Of a stretch of 64,000 nucleotides of DNA, positions 8,214-15,871 are shown piece by piece (position 1 is the stretch's first letter; each line of letters starts with the position of its first letter). The translations under genes and the position numbers were made by a program. The notes beneath the pieces are model-generated. The model made no database searches. It was given only the letters and a program-made list of their open reading frames with translations, and was not told the origin of the DNA. The DNA is from Lachnospiraceae bacterium (GTDB lineage Bacteria; Bacillota; Clostridia; Lachnospirales; Lachnospiraceae). The DNA is taken from NCBI GenBank assembly GCA_017441265.1, contig JAFRYE010000057.1:50326-114325 (forward strand), written 5' to 3'.

Positions 8214-10016
8214 TCAGGGACTCTCGGTGTCGATTCCCATGTCGCGGGTGTAGCGCCACTCGATGACGTCGCCGTTGCGGAGGCGGCAGGTGCTGCAGCT
8301 CTCGCCGGGAGCTTCGCCGTTTCGGTAGTACATCCAGCCGGACAGGGAGCCGTAGTCAAATTCGCGCAGCGGGCCGATGGCTCGGATGTAGAGCGAATTG
8401 CCGGCTCCGCCGATATCGACGGGGAGGCGCTCGGTCGCCGTGGCGGCCATCAGAGCGTCATAGACGGTGTCTCCGTCGCGGAAGGGGATTGTCACGGGAC
8501 CCAACAGCAAACCGTCGGCAGGAAGGCTCTCAGAGGCTCCTGCGACCGTGTCGCATCGGATCGCCAGAGTGATCTTGCCGTCCGCCTCGTCTTCGGGTAC
8601 GACCTGCTGTGCGTAATAGTCCTCGGGCGTCTGGATGCGAACAACATGGATCAGAGCGATCGCAGCGGCCGTGATGAACAGCGCGATCAGAAGGTTTCGT
8701 CGGTTCAGACGCTTCCGAAGCGTAAGGACCAGAATACCGATCGCAGCGATGGCGAGGACTGCGATGGTTGCCGGAAACCGGAAGCCGGTTCCGTCGGACG
8801 GTGCGGAAGCATCAGTCGGCGAGGATGCGGCAGGGGCCTTCGTCGCCGACGGCGACGGGGCAGCGGTGATCGTCGGATCGTCGGCAGGCTTGGTTGTCGG
8901 AGTGAGCGGTGTTCCGGTGGGAGCAGCCGTCGGAGTGAGCGGCGTTTCGGTCGGCGACACAGAAGGTGTCGGATTTTCCGAAGGAGCGTCTGCGGAGGGA
9001 AGATGGAGCGGCGATTGACCGCGAAGGAAGCGGAGATAGGCGACGCAGGCGTAGAAAGCCTGCTGAGTCGCATTTTCATTGGAATCGCCTTTGGCAATGT
9101 GGCGGAAACTTCCGTCGTCGCAGCGGTAGGAAGCGAGCGCGTCAAGCACGGTGCGGCCGTTTTTCCGGAAGCGCTCGTCGGTGCAGGCGTCAATCCCGAG
9201 TTCGCTGAGGGCGGTGAGAACCTGCGCGCAGCTCTCGGAGTTGGCGGAGCCGTAGCTGGAATACCCTCCGTCATCCGACTGCCTGCCGGAAAGAAATGTC
9301 ACGGCCCGGTCTTCGGCGCCGCGAACCGTCTCCGCAAGGCCGGAAGCCTCGGAGCCGGCGGGATCCGCGATGAGATAGCAGGCGAGCGCCTGGACGGTCA
9401 TGGAGGTGACGTCGGGGTCGCCGTAGCGGCCGGAGATTGCCCAGCCGCCGTCCTCGAGCTGGAGCGAGAGGAGCGAGCGGACGACGGATTCGGCGGAGAC
9501 AGTGCCGTCCCGCGCGCCGTTGTTCCAAAGGTGAAGGCCGAAGACGTAGCTCATGATGCCTTGGGCGCCGACGGTCTGCGCAAGAGTCCGGTCGGTGAGG
9601 GACAGACCGCCTCCGGCAGCTAACGTCACATATGCGTATTTCTGGAGCGTCACGGGGCCGGGAACGGTGTCGGCCTGATTCAGATAGAGCGAGAGCGCGT
9701 CACGGTACTTCGAAAAATCATATTTTCCGCTGCGGCTCAGGGCGAAAACATACCACTCCGCGTTCCTGCCGGCCTGCAGGCAAAGTTCGGTATCGATGAA
9801 CTGCTGCAGATCGGAGCATCCGGAAGTCGTAAGAAGATAGTTGCGGATGCCGTCGACGAGGGATTCCGCGTAAGCGGCGGAATCGGTTTCGCCGGATGCA
9901 GCGGCGGAAGAAACGCCGAAAGCCTGCAGCGGCGCGGGGAAGAGACTCCCCGCGGCCAGCGTGCAGGCCAGAATAAGCGTCAGTATGACGATTCGGATTC
10001 GGTGTGTGTTACGCAT
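8214..10016 (-). CDS. Membrane-anchored transcobalamin-like protein (alpha/alpha toroid plus DUF4430)
   Basis: The 600-residue product has a signal peptide (residues 1-33). Residues about 45-335 form an alpha/alpha-toroid of the squalene-cyclase/prenyltransferase-like kind, with repeated QxxDGGW/DDGGYSS/DDGSF motifs. A Pro/Thr-rich linker follows (about 336-408), then two membrane helices (about 411-430 and 438-456) joined by the basic loop RKRLNRRN, then a DUF4430-like beta domain (about 470-600). A toroid plus a DUF4430-like domain is the two-domain plan of intrinsic factor/transcobalamin. It is the last gene of a cobalamin-riboswitch operon, 18 bases after its partner. Capture of cobalamin or a precursor at the surface is inferred, not proven. 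Confidence 0.82.
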   Translation of the reverse strand: MRNTHRIRIVILTLILACTLAAGSLFPAPLQAFGVSSAAASGETDSAAYAESLVDGIRNYLLTTSGCSDLQQFIDTELCLQAGRNAEWYVFALSRSGKYDFSKYRDALSLYLNQADTVPGPVTLQKYAYVTLAAGGGLSLTDRTLAQTVGAQGIMSYVFGLHLWNNGARDGTVSAESVVRSLLSLQLEDGGWAISGRYGDPDVTSMTVQALACYLIADPAGSEASGLAETVRGAEDRAVTFLSGRQSDDGGYSSYGSANSESCAQVLTALSELGIDACTDERFRKNGRTVLDALASYRCDDGSFRHIAKGDSNENATQQAFYACVAYLRFLRGQSPLHLPSADAPSENPTPSVSPTETPLTPTAAPTGTPLTPTTKPADDPTITAAPSPSATKAPAASSPTDASAPSDGTGFRFPATIAVLAIAAIGILVLTLRKRLNRRNLLIALFITAAAIALIHVVRIQTPEDYYAQQVVPEDEADGKITLAIRCDTVAGASESLPADGLLLGPVTIPFRDGDTVYDALMAATATERLPVDIGGAGNSLYIRAIGPLREFDYGSLSGWMYYRNGEAPGESCSTCRLRNGDVIEWRYTRDMGIDTESP

Positions 10017-10034
10017 TCGTTCGGATGCGACTGC

Positions 10035-10889
10035 TTATGCAGCCTTCTCTTTCTTCAAGGAAACCACGATGACAGTGCCGAGGGCAGCCATAGCGGCGAT
10101 CGCGTACAGAAGGATTGTTGCGGTGTCGCCGGTCTTCGGCGTAGTGTCCTGCGGCTTCTCCTCCTTGCCCTGATCAACCGGCTTTTCCTCCGCAGCGGAA
10201 ATGTTCGCACTGCATGCCGGAGGAACGAGGATCACGGAATCGGATTTAGCGCTGATAATGTGGAGGCCGGCGTCCTTGATGGAAACGGTTACCTTGCCGT
10301 CCTTGTCCGTCTTGGCGTCGGTGGCTTTGCCGTCCACGAGGATGGTTGCGCCTTCCACCGGGGAGATCACGGTGTTGTAGTTTGCGTCAAAACCGACTGC
10401 GCTCAGCTTGAGCGGGATCTCACTGCCGGCAGTAGAAGCGACAGCCTGAGCGTCGAAGAAGCAGTACGTGTCGGACCAGTTGGTTGTGTCCGTGTACACG
10501 AAAGCGTTGATGTAATCGTTGTTTTTGATCTCGTCGCCGAGGCTCATTGCGGCTGCGTTGTTCACGTAGTAGCCGTAGCCGGTGCCGTTGTCAATGCCCC
10601 AGAGCTTCTTGAGGGAAAGGCCGTATTCCGTCATCTCGGAGAGATAGCCGGCAGCGGCGCCGCCCGTGAATTTTGCTTCGTGAGCACAGTAGAGAGCATC
10701 GTTGACGGTGAGTTTACCGTCGTTGTCGATATCCGTGACGTCGATGAGCTCAGTCGCAAGTGCGAGATTGCCGTCCTTGTCGGCGATCGTCACGAAGACC
10801 GTCGCTTTGTCGCCTGCCGCGAACGCAAGGCCGCAGCACAGGCCGAGGAGCAGAACCAGCGTGCAGGAGAGAGTCAGAAGTTTTTTCAT
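10035..10889 (-). CDS. Cell-wall-anchored DUF4430-like protein, candidate cobalamin-binding
   Basis: The 284-residue product has a signal peptide (KKLLTLSCTLVLLLGLCCG). A domain of about 120 residues follows, with LTVNDALYCAHEAKF, a glycine-rich turn, GYGYYVNN and YINAFVY, resembling the DUF4430/intrinsic-factor beta domain. Next comes a beta-sandwich-like segment with VDGKATDAKTDKDGKV. The C-terminus has PKTGD, a hydrophobic helix and KKEKAA, a sortase signal variant common in Clostridia. It lies between the ECF S component and the toroid/DUF4430 protein in the same operon. Its likely role is wall-bound capture of the substrate passed to the ECF transporter (inference). Confidence 0.8.
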   Translation of the reverse strand: MKKLLTLSCTLVLLLGLCCGLAFAAGDKATVFVTIADKDGNLALATELIDVTDIDNDGKLTVNDALYCAHEAKFTGGAAAGYLSEMTEYGLSLKKLWGIDNGTGYGYYVNNAAAMSLGDEIKNNDYINAFVYTDTTNWSDTYCFFDAQAVASTAGSEIPLKLSAVGFDANYNTVISPVEGATILVDGKATDAKTDKDGKVTVSIKDAGLHIISAKSDSVILVPPACSANISAAEEKPVDQGKEEKPQDTTPKTGDTATILLYAIAAMAALGTVIVVSLKKEKAA

Positions 10890-10952
10890 CGGAAAATACC
10901 TCGTTTCTTAATTGTTTTATCATAACGGCAACGGGCCGCAATGAATCGTTGT

Positions 10953-11663
10953 TTACCGGGGATCGTCCGCCCGGTCGGGTTCACGGAACAAGCCGTATTT
11001 GGCGCGGAGCCGGTCTAATTTTTCGCCGATCGGATTTGCGAGGACCAGCAGGAAAAAGACGTTGGAAACCGCGTATTCGATCATGATGGGCAACGCCGCT
11101 TTGATCAGCCCGGAGTAGCGGAAAATGTTGAATTCCCCGTCCATCCAGAACGTCGACCAGAGGTCCATCACGAGAGAGAAGAACACTCCGGCGAACACGC
11201 CGTAGGCGCACAACCGGATCTTGCTTCGGCGAAGCGGCTTCGCCAGCAGGCCGGCCAGACCGCCCAGAAGTCCCCAGGAGAACATCTGAAACGGCGTCCA
11301 CGGGCCCTGTCCGAAATAGAAATTGGACAGAAGCGCCGAGAGCGAGCCGACGATAAATCCGGGTTCCGCACCGAGCCACATCGCCGTGATGACCGTGATC
11401 GCCGTCACCGGCTTGAAACCGGGCAGCCAGGCGAAGAGGAACCGCCCGACCACGGACAGGGATGTCAGCACCGAGAGGACCATCAGCTCCGAGGAGCCGG
11501 TCTCCCTTCGCTCGAAATCGTACCAGATCGGAAGGCAGGTCAGCACCGCGACGCACAGGGATATCCACGCGTAGTGGAGGTCGCGGAACAGCAGAGCCCC
11601 GCCGATGGCCACCGTCGGGATCAGCGCGAAGAAAAGGACAAATGTCAGCCGGCGCCGGGTCAT
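10953..11663 (-). CDS. ECF transporter S component (substrate-binding membrane protein)
   Basis: The 236-residue protein has about six hydrophobic helices and no nucleotide-binding motif. Its N-terminus MTRRRLTFVLFFALIP and its size fit ECF S components. The ATG at 11663 overlaps the stop of the ATPase gene by four bases (ATGA), which fixes the start. S components bind the vitamin and dock on the EcfA/EcfT module. A cobalamin riboswitch at the head of the operon and transcobalamin-like neighbours point to cobalamin or a corrinoid precursor as substrate (inference). It is not recognisably BioY, ThiT or RibU. Confidence 0.82.
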   Translation of the reverse strand: MTRRRLTFVLFFALIPTVAIGGALLFRDLHYAWISLCVAVLTCLPIWYDFERRETGSSELMVLSVLTSLSVVGRFLFAWLPGFKPVTAITVITAMWLGAEPGFIVGSLSALLSNFYFGQGPWTPFQMFSWGLLGGLAGLLAKPLRRSKIRLCAYGVFAGVFFSLVMDLWSTFWMDGEFNIFRYSGLIKAALPIMIEYAVSNVFFLLVLANPIGEKLDRLRAKYGLFREPDRADDPR

Positions 11664-13405
11664 GAGGACACCTCCCCGGACACTCTGCCGCGCACGGCGG
11701 CGACAACGTCGTCGCAGGTGATCGCGCCGTCGATGATGCCGCGGGCCATTCGGTTTGCGGCGGTCGTATAAAACGCGTTTCCTTCGAAAAATGCCTTCGG
11801 GTCGGCTTCGGAGATCACCGTTCCGTCGAAGAGCAACCCGCAGCGGTCGGCGTGAAGCGCGGCCCATTCCGCATCGTGCGTCACGGAGAGAACGGCGACG
11901 CCGTCATCTTGCAGATCCCTGAGCAAACCGGCCAGCTCGCCTTTGCCGCGGACGTCGATGCCCTTGGCGGGCTCATCCAGAAGAAGCACTTTCGGACGGG
12001 ACGCGAGAACTTTCGCAAGCGCCGCCTTTTGCAGCTCCCCGCCGCTCACGTCGTAAGGGTGGGAGTCGAGTATGCCGGTGATCCGCAGGCGCTCGCACAG
12101 GGCGAGCATCGAGGACTCGGCGTTATCCTGATCGACGCGGGAAAATGCCTTGAGCAGATCCGCGCGTATCGTTGTTTCCGTAAATACGTCTCTCGGCTGT
12201 TGCGGCAGAAGTGCCAGATTGCCGCGGTACAGGGTGCCGGGAGCGAAGGACGAAAGCTTCCGGTCGAACAGCCTTACGGTGCCGGCGTAGGGCTTGGTGA
12301 GACCGGCCAGCAGCGAGAGAAGCGTCGTCTTGCCGGAGCCGTTTCCGCCGAGCAGACAGTAGTGCTCGCCCGCGCGGATCGCGATCGACGCCTCGGAAAG
12401 CACGTCCGGAAGAGTCCGGTCGTAGCGGAACCGAAGGCCTTTCGCCTCAAGGGCAACCGTAGCATCGGTGTCGGCCGAAGGAGCCGCGGCAGGTAGCGAA
12501 GCGGCAGGCTTCGGAAACATCGCGCGAAGCATCGCCCGACCGTCGCGGACGGTGAGCGGTAGACTTGCGGTCGCGACATCACCGGCAGATGCCGTCTCCC
12601 CCGAAGCAGCGGGGCCGCCGGTGAGCGCGAGATAAATCCTCGTGGCGGCGGACAGAGCCTCCGCCATGGGGTGGGAATGCATATGTAAATGATCGGTCAG
12701 CTCCGCGGCGCCTCCGCTGCAGAGGATCCGGCCCCCGTCCATCAGGAAAATCCGATCTGCGTGGGGCAGGATATCCTCCAGACGGTGTTCCGCCATGAGG
12801 ATGGTCACGCCGAGGTCGCTGCACACGCGGCGCAGGACGTTTCGAAACTCCGCGGCCGCGATCGGGTCCAGCTGCGCCGTCGGCTCGTCCAGCAGCAAAA
12901 GCCGCGGGTTCATCACCAGCGCGGAGGCCAGGTTCAAAAGCTGTTTCTGGCCGCCCGAGAGCTCGTATGTCTTACTGTGGTACCAGTCTTCAATTCCGAA
13001 AAATGCGGACATCTCGGCTACCCGGCGCCGGATCACCTCCGACGGGAGCCCGAGGTTTTCCAGCCCGAAGGCCAGTTCGTGCCAGACGGTGTCCGTGACG
13101 ATCTGCGATTCCGGATCCTGAAGGACAATGCCGATTCCGGAAGCGGCTTCGCGGTCGCCGAGAACCGGCAGAGAGGAATCTTCGGAACGGACGATGTGTC
13201 CGTCAAACCGGACGGTTCCGTGAAAGTCGCCGAAAGGGGCAATCTCGCGCTTGATCATGCGAAGAAGCGTGGATTTGCCGCAGCCGGAGAGACCGCACAC
13301 AACGGCCCATTGGCCTTCCGATACGGTCAGTGAGACTTCCTTCAGGGCGTCGACGGACGCCTTCGGATAGCGGAAGGTTACATTTTCGACCGATAGAAGC
13401 TCCAA
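11660..13405 (-). CDS. ECF transporter double ATPase (EcfA1-EcfA2 fusion)
   Basis: TTG 13405 is the likely start because AAGGAGGAG precedes it and ELLSVENVTFRYP, the usual beginning of EcfA, follows at once. The 581 residues carry two ABC domains: the first with GLSGCGKST, LSGGQKQ and LLLDEPTAQLD, the second with GGNGSGKTT, VSGGELQKA and LLLDEPAKGID. An acidic, Ala-rich linker joins them. The pair powers ECF import with EcfT and the S component. The gene overlaps the EcfT gene by 28 bases and the S gene by 4, showing a tightly coupled operon. Confidence 0.92.
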   Translation of the reverse strand: MELLSVENVTFRYPKASVDALKEVSLTVSEGQWAVVCGLSGCGKSTLLRMIKREIAPFGDFHGTVRFDGHIVRSEDSSLPVLGDREAASGIGIVLQDPESQIVTDTVWHELAFGLENLGLPSEVIRRRVAEMSAFFGIEDWYHSKTYELSGGQKQLLNLASALVMNPRLLLLDEPTAQLDPIAAAEFRNVLRRVCSDLGVTILMAEHRLEDILPHADRIFLMDGGRILCSGGAAELTDHLHMHSHPMAEALSAATRIYLALTGGPAASGETASAGDVATASLPLTVRDGRAMLRAMFPKPAASLPAAAPSADTDATVALEAKGLRFRYDRTLPDVLSEASIAIRAGEHYCLLGGNGSGKTTLLSLLAGLTKPYAGTVRLFDRKLSSFAPGTLYRGNLALLPQQPRDVFTETTIRADLLKAFSRVDQDNAESSMLALCERLRITGILDSHPYDVSGGELQKAALAKVLASRPKVLLLDEPAKGIDVRGKGELAGLLRDLQDDGVAVLSVTHDAEWAALHADRCGLLFDGTVISEADPKAFFEGNAFYTTAANRMARGIIDGAITCDDVVAAVRGRVSGEVSS

Positions 13406-14277
13406 CGGATCTCCTCCTTCAAATAGGACAAAAACGGCATCAAACACAGGATCGAAAAGGCGATCACGCCCGCGCGGTCAATCCCGTCGGGGCGCTTGGT
13501 CGTGATGCTCGGATACCAATCATAATGCAGTCCGCCGCGTGCGAGGGACAAAACGGTGACCGCAGTGAGAGCGACGACGGCGATCATACACAGCGCGTCC
13601 TTTGCGCCGAAGCGGCAGGTGCGGTAAGTCGTGCGCCCGGGAAGTCCGTACCCGCGGGCTTTCATCGAGGCACCGGCGTCAATGGCGTGCTCCAGAGACC
13701 AGGTCGTGAGCGCGGACATCGTCGTCATATGACTTTTTGTGCGGTTCAGCCAGTCGGGATCGTCGTAGACTCCGACGGCCGTCTGGGCATTGCGCATCGC
13801 GGCGGCTCTCCGCCGCAACAGCGGAACAAACCGCAGCACGGTGGAGATCAATAAGGCTAACTTCGGGGCAATCCGCCCGAAGAGAAAGAATCGATTTTCC
13901 TCGGGAACCAGCGATCGTTCGCATCGAAACCACAGGAGCACGGCGATGAGCATCGTCCCGAGATGCGCCCCGTAGAGAAGCGCTTCCAAAGTGTATGGCC
14001 GGCCGTTGACAAAGGCAAGCGGCGTCGCGCCTCCGGTGGAAAATAACGGGTTGGTCACGGTCACGAGGATCCACAGGATCAAATAGCCGAGGACACTTTT
14101 GAGCGTGCTTCCGGAGTCGGGGGAGAGTCCCCGGATTCCGATCGCCGTCAAGAATAAAACCGCGCCGGCAAATGCAGGCACCGTCAACATCGGCGACTGC
14201 CCGAACATCGTGAGCAGAAGAACGGAAAGCAGGAGCGCGAGCGGCACTGACGGGTGCCTTTGCCGAAACGTGATCAT
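13378..14277 (-). CDS. ECF transporter T component (EcfT)
   Basis: ATG 14277 has AAAGGAG five bases upstream; an earlier in-frame ATG at 14292 overlaps that ribosome site. The 299-residue protein has several hydrophobic helices and the cytoplasmic coupling segment typical of EcfT, with the motif MKARGYG near residue 205 (an A-R-G signature) used to contact the ATPases. It is the first gene of the cobalamin-riboswitch operon T-A-S-(DUF4430 wall protein)-(toroid protein). Confidence 0.9.
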   Translation of the reverse strand: MITFRQRHPSVPLALLLSVLLLTMFGQSPMLTVPAFAGAVLFLTAIGIRGLSPDSGSTLKSVLGYLILWILVTVTNPLFSTGGATPLAFVNGRPYTLEALLYGAHLGTMLIAVLLWFRCERSLVPEENRFFLFGRIAPKLALLISTVLRFVPLLRRRAAAMRNAQTAVGVYDDPDWLNRTKSHMTTMSALTTWSLEHAIDAGASMKARGYGLPGRTTYRTCRFGAKDALCMIAVVALTAVTVLSLARGGLHYDWYPSITTKRPDGIDRAGVIAFSILCLMPFLSYLKEEIRWSFYRSKM

Positions 14278-14314
14278 CGCTGCTCCTTTCATTGTCCTGT
14301 CGCCCGACCGATAA

Positions 14315-14347
14315 GAAAACCCGCCGGACGTGACGTCGGGCGGGCAG
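14315..14347 (-). terminator. Attenuator terminator of the cobalamin riboswitch
   Basis: On the - strand CCCGCCCGACGT and ACGTCCGGCGGG form a strong stem followed by TTTTCTTAT, just downstream of the B12 box and 38 bases before the EcfT start. It should stop transcription when cobalamin is bound (known logic of the class). Confidence 0.85.
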
Positions 14348-14535
14348 GTTTGACAATCTTGCGGACAGTGCTGACGGACCGGTTCCCTGAAACCATCGCA
14401 AAGCGACGGGAGGCACGGATGCTCTCCCGAAGGGGGTCGTCAGACACGGGTCGCGGGTTGCTCCGGATTCGAACCGGAATAATGTCGAACTCTGCTCTCT
14501 CACAACGGTTGAGACCATATCTGTTGGCTTGTTCG
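14343..14535 (-). promoter_or_regulatory. Cobalamin riboswitch
   Basis: On the - strand the core reads TTCCGGTTCGAATCCGG, then GAGCAACCCGCGACCCGTG. Further on comes a B12-box-like TTGTCAAACCTGCC and a strong terminator. The order and blocks match the cobalamin family, although the first arm is divergent. The TTCGAAT hairpin mimics a tRNA T-arm but no acceptor stem pairs with it. Confidence 0.8.
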
Positions 14536-14558
14536 GTTATTTTCCTACAATATATAGT

Positions 14559-14587
14559 AGTATAGCATGAAACGATATGGCATGCAA
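14559..14587 (-). promoter_or_regulatory. Promoter of the cobalamin-riboswitch operon
   Basis: On the - strand TTGCAT (14587-14582) and TATACT (14564-14559) are 17 bases apart. A second -10-like TATATT follows. The transcript would begin at the riboswitch. Confidence 0.7.
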
Positions 14588-14589
14588 GG

Positions 14590-14856
14590 GAGAAGATAAA
14601 GATTTGCGGCGCCTTGTTCGCCGGAGAACAGGAATGCGGGCATGAGTTGCCCACGGACAACGACGAGGGTATGGGGCATGCGCCGAAAAGCGCCTGCCGA
14701 AACGGCTCCGCACCGGTTTCACAGACAAGTCGAGATCCCCCGAAAAATGCCGTGAAACCCTTGATTCGCAAGGCTTTCACGAGGATATCCGTCGGTTCGG
14801 CACATGCGACAAAAAATGAAAGCGAACAACCGTTAATTTTTGTAAATTATAGCGAG
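14590..14856. other. Intergenic stretch with a strong hairpin, no supported gene
   Basis: About 270 bases between divergent promoters. CGTGAAA-CCCTTG and CAAGG-CTTTCACG (about 14750-14781) form a long imperfect hairpin without a T-tract. The short open frames here have no ribosome site and no recognised product. Confidence 0.5.
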
Positions 14857-14886
14857 TTGACACAGGACAACCGCCTTTGGTAAAAT
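14857..14886 (+). promoter_or_regulatory. Promoter of the structured leader RNA
   Basis: TTGACA at 14857 and TAAAAT at 14881 are 18 bases apart, just before the GGGGGAGTAG block. Confidence 0.75.
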
Positions 14887-14892
14887 GAGATC

Positions 14893-15076
14893 GAACCCAT
14901 GGGGGAGTAGCAAACCGGTGCGAAAGCGCCGCGCAACAAGTCGCCATCCCGGCAAATTGCCCGGCTTGTTTTAAAATGCGAGACTCATGTATGCCAAGCC
15001 ATACGTGACGGTCCCGCCATAGTGAGATGATTTCGGAGACCGGATATGGCGAGTGCATATCCGGTCTGATTTTTTG
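14893..15076 (+). ncRNA. Structured leader RNA, candidate yybP-ykoY (Mn2+) riboswitch
   Basis: The RNA opens with GGGGGAGTAGC, the start signature of the yybP-ykoY class. Paired arms follow (GGTGCGAAAGCGCC and others), then an ATGCGAGACTCATG/CATACGTGACGGTC pairing that could be the second leg of that fold. It ends with a strong terminator (stem 15037-15048/15056-15067, then ATTTTTTG). The next genes are an ABC/FtsX exporter rather than a typical Mn exporter, and they have their own promoter after the terminator. The class assignment is therefore moderate; an independent small RNA is the alternative. Confidence 0.6.
15037..15076 (+). terminator. Rho-independent terminator of the leader RNA
   Basis: AGACCGGATATG pairs with CATATCCGGTCT over a 7-base loop, followed by GATTTTTTG. 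It ends the RNA beginning near 14893. Confidence 0.92.
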
Positions 15077-15078
15077 TG

Positions 15079-15107
15079 TTGACAAACAGGTCGGGCTTCA
15101 CTATAAT
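15079..15107 (+). promoter_or_regulatory. Promoter of the ABC/FtsX exporter operon
   Basis: TTGACA (15079) and TATAAT (15102) are perfect consensus boxes with 17 bases between. It begins inside the T-tract of the preceding terminator. Confidence 0.9.
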
Positions 15108-15158
15108 ACAAACACATGAACAAATGCTCATATGTTAAAACAAAAGGAGGAAAAGAAA

Positions 15159-15860
15159 ATGAGTTTTGTGGAGATCCACAATCTGAAGAAGAGCTACGGC
15201 GAGGGTGAGGCCAAGCAGGCAGTGCTCTCGGGCGTGGATATGTCGATTGAAAAAGGGGAGTTTTGCGTGTTGCTCGGTCCTTCGGGCAGCGGCAAATCGA
15301 CCCTTTTAAACATTATCGGCGGTATCGATGACGCGGATGAGGGCTATGTGATGATCGACGGCGAAAAGACCGCGGACATGAACGAAAAGCGGTTGACGCA
15401 GTACCGGAGAGATCATTTGGGGTATGTGTTCCAGCTTTACAATCTGATTCCGAATCTGACGGTCCGGGAGAACATCGAAGTCGGCGCGTACTTAAGCGAT
15501 AAGCCGCTTCCGGTGGACGACCTTTTGAAGACTCTCGGGCTGTACGAACACCGGCATAAGCTGCCTACACAGCTCTCCGGCGGTCAGCAGCAGCGCACGG
15601 CCATCGGCCGCGCCGTCATCAAGAATCCGGACATTTTGCTCTGCGACGAGCCTACCGGCGCTTTGGATTACAACACCTCGAAGGAGATCCTGACGCTTTT
15701 GGAGCGGATCAACGAAGAGTACGGCAACACCATCATCATGGTGACCCACAACGATGCGCTCAAGAACATGGCCGACCGCGTCGTCAAGCTTCGTGACGGC
15801 CGCGTGAGTCGCAATTATCTCAACGAAAACAAGCTTCCTGTCAGCGAGATCGAGTGGTAA
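15159..15860 (+). CDS. ABC transporter ATP-binding protein, MacB/LolD/BceA type
   Basis: ATG 15159 follows AAAGGAGG by 8 bases; an upstream in-frame ATG at 15132 lacks a site. The 233-residue protein has Walker A GPSGSGKST, Q-loop, signature LSGGQQQR and Walker B ILLCDEPTGALD, all typical of the MacB/LolD subfamily that works with FtsX-type permeases. The permease gene follows 11 bases downstream. Such pairs export or sense peptides and antibiotics; the substrate here cannot be told from the sequence. Confidence 0.93.
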   Translation: MSFVEIHNLKKSYGEGEAKQAVLSGVDMSIEKGEFCVLLGPSGSGKSTLLNIIGGIDDADEGYVMIDGEKTADMNEKRLTQYRRDHLGYVFQLYNLIPNLTVRENIEVGAYLSDKPLPVDDLLKTLGLYEHRHKLPTQLSGGQQQRTAIGRAVIKNPDILLCDEPTGALDYNTSKEILTLLERINEEYGNTIIMVTHNDALKNMADRVVKLRDGRVSRNYLNENKLPVSEIEW

Positions 15861-15871
15861 GGAGGCGCAGC

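Noticed and set aside
14480..14535. tRNA-like T-arm TCCGG-TTCGAAT-CCGGA on the - strand
   Set aside because: No complementary acceptor stem, anticodon arm or CCA context. The hairpin fits the conserved core of the cobalamin riboswitch.
14589..14883. Possible integrase or gene remnant between the cobalamin operon and the leader RNA
   Set aside because: The short frames have no family signature or ribosome site. Only the hairpin could be supported.
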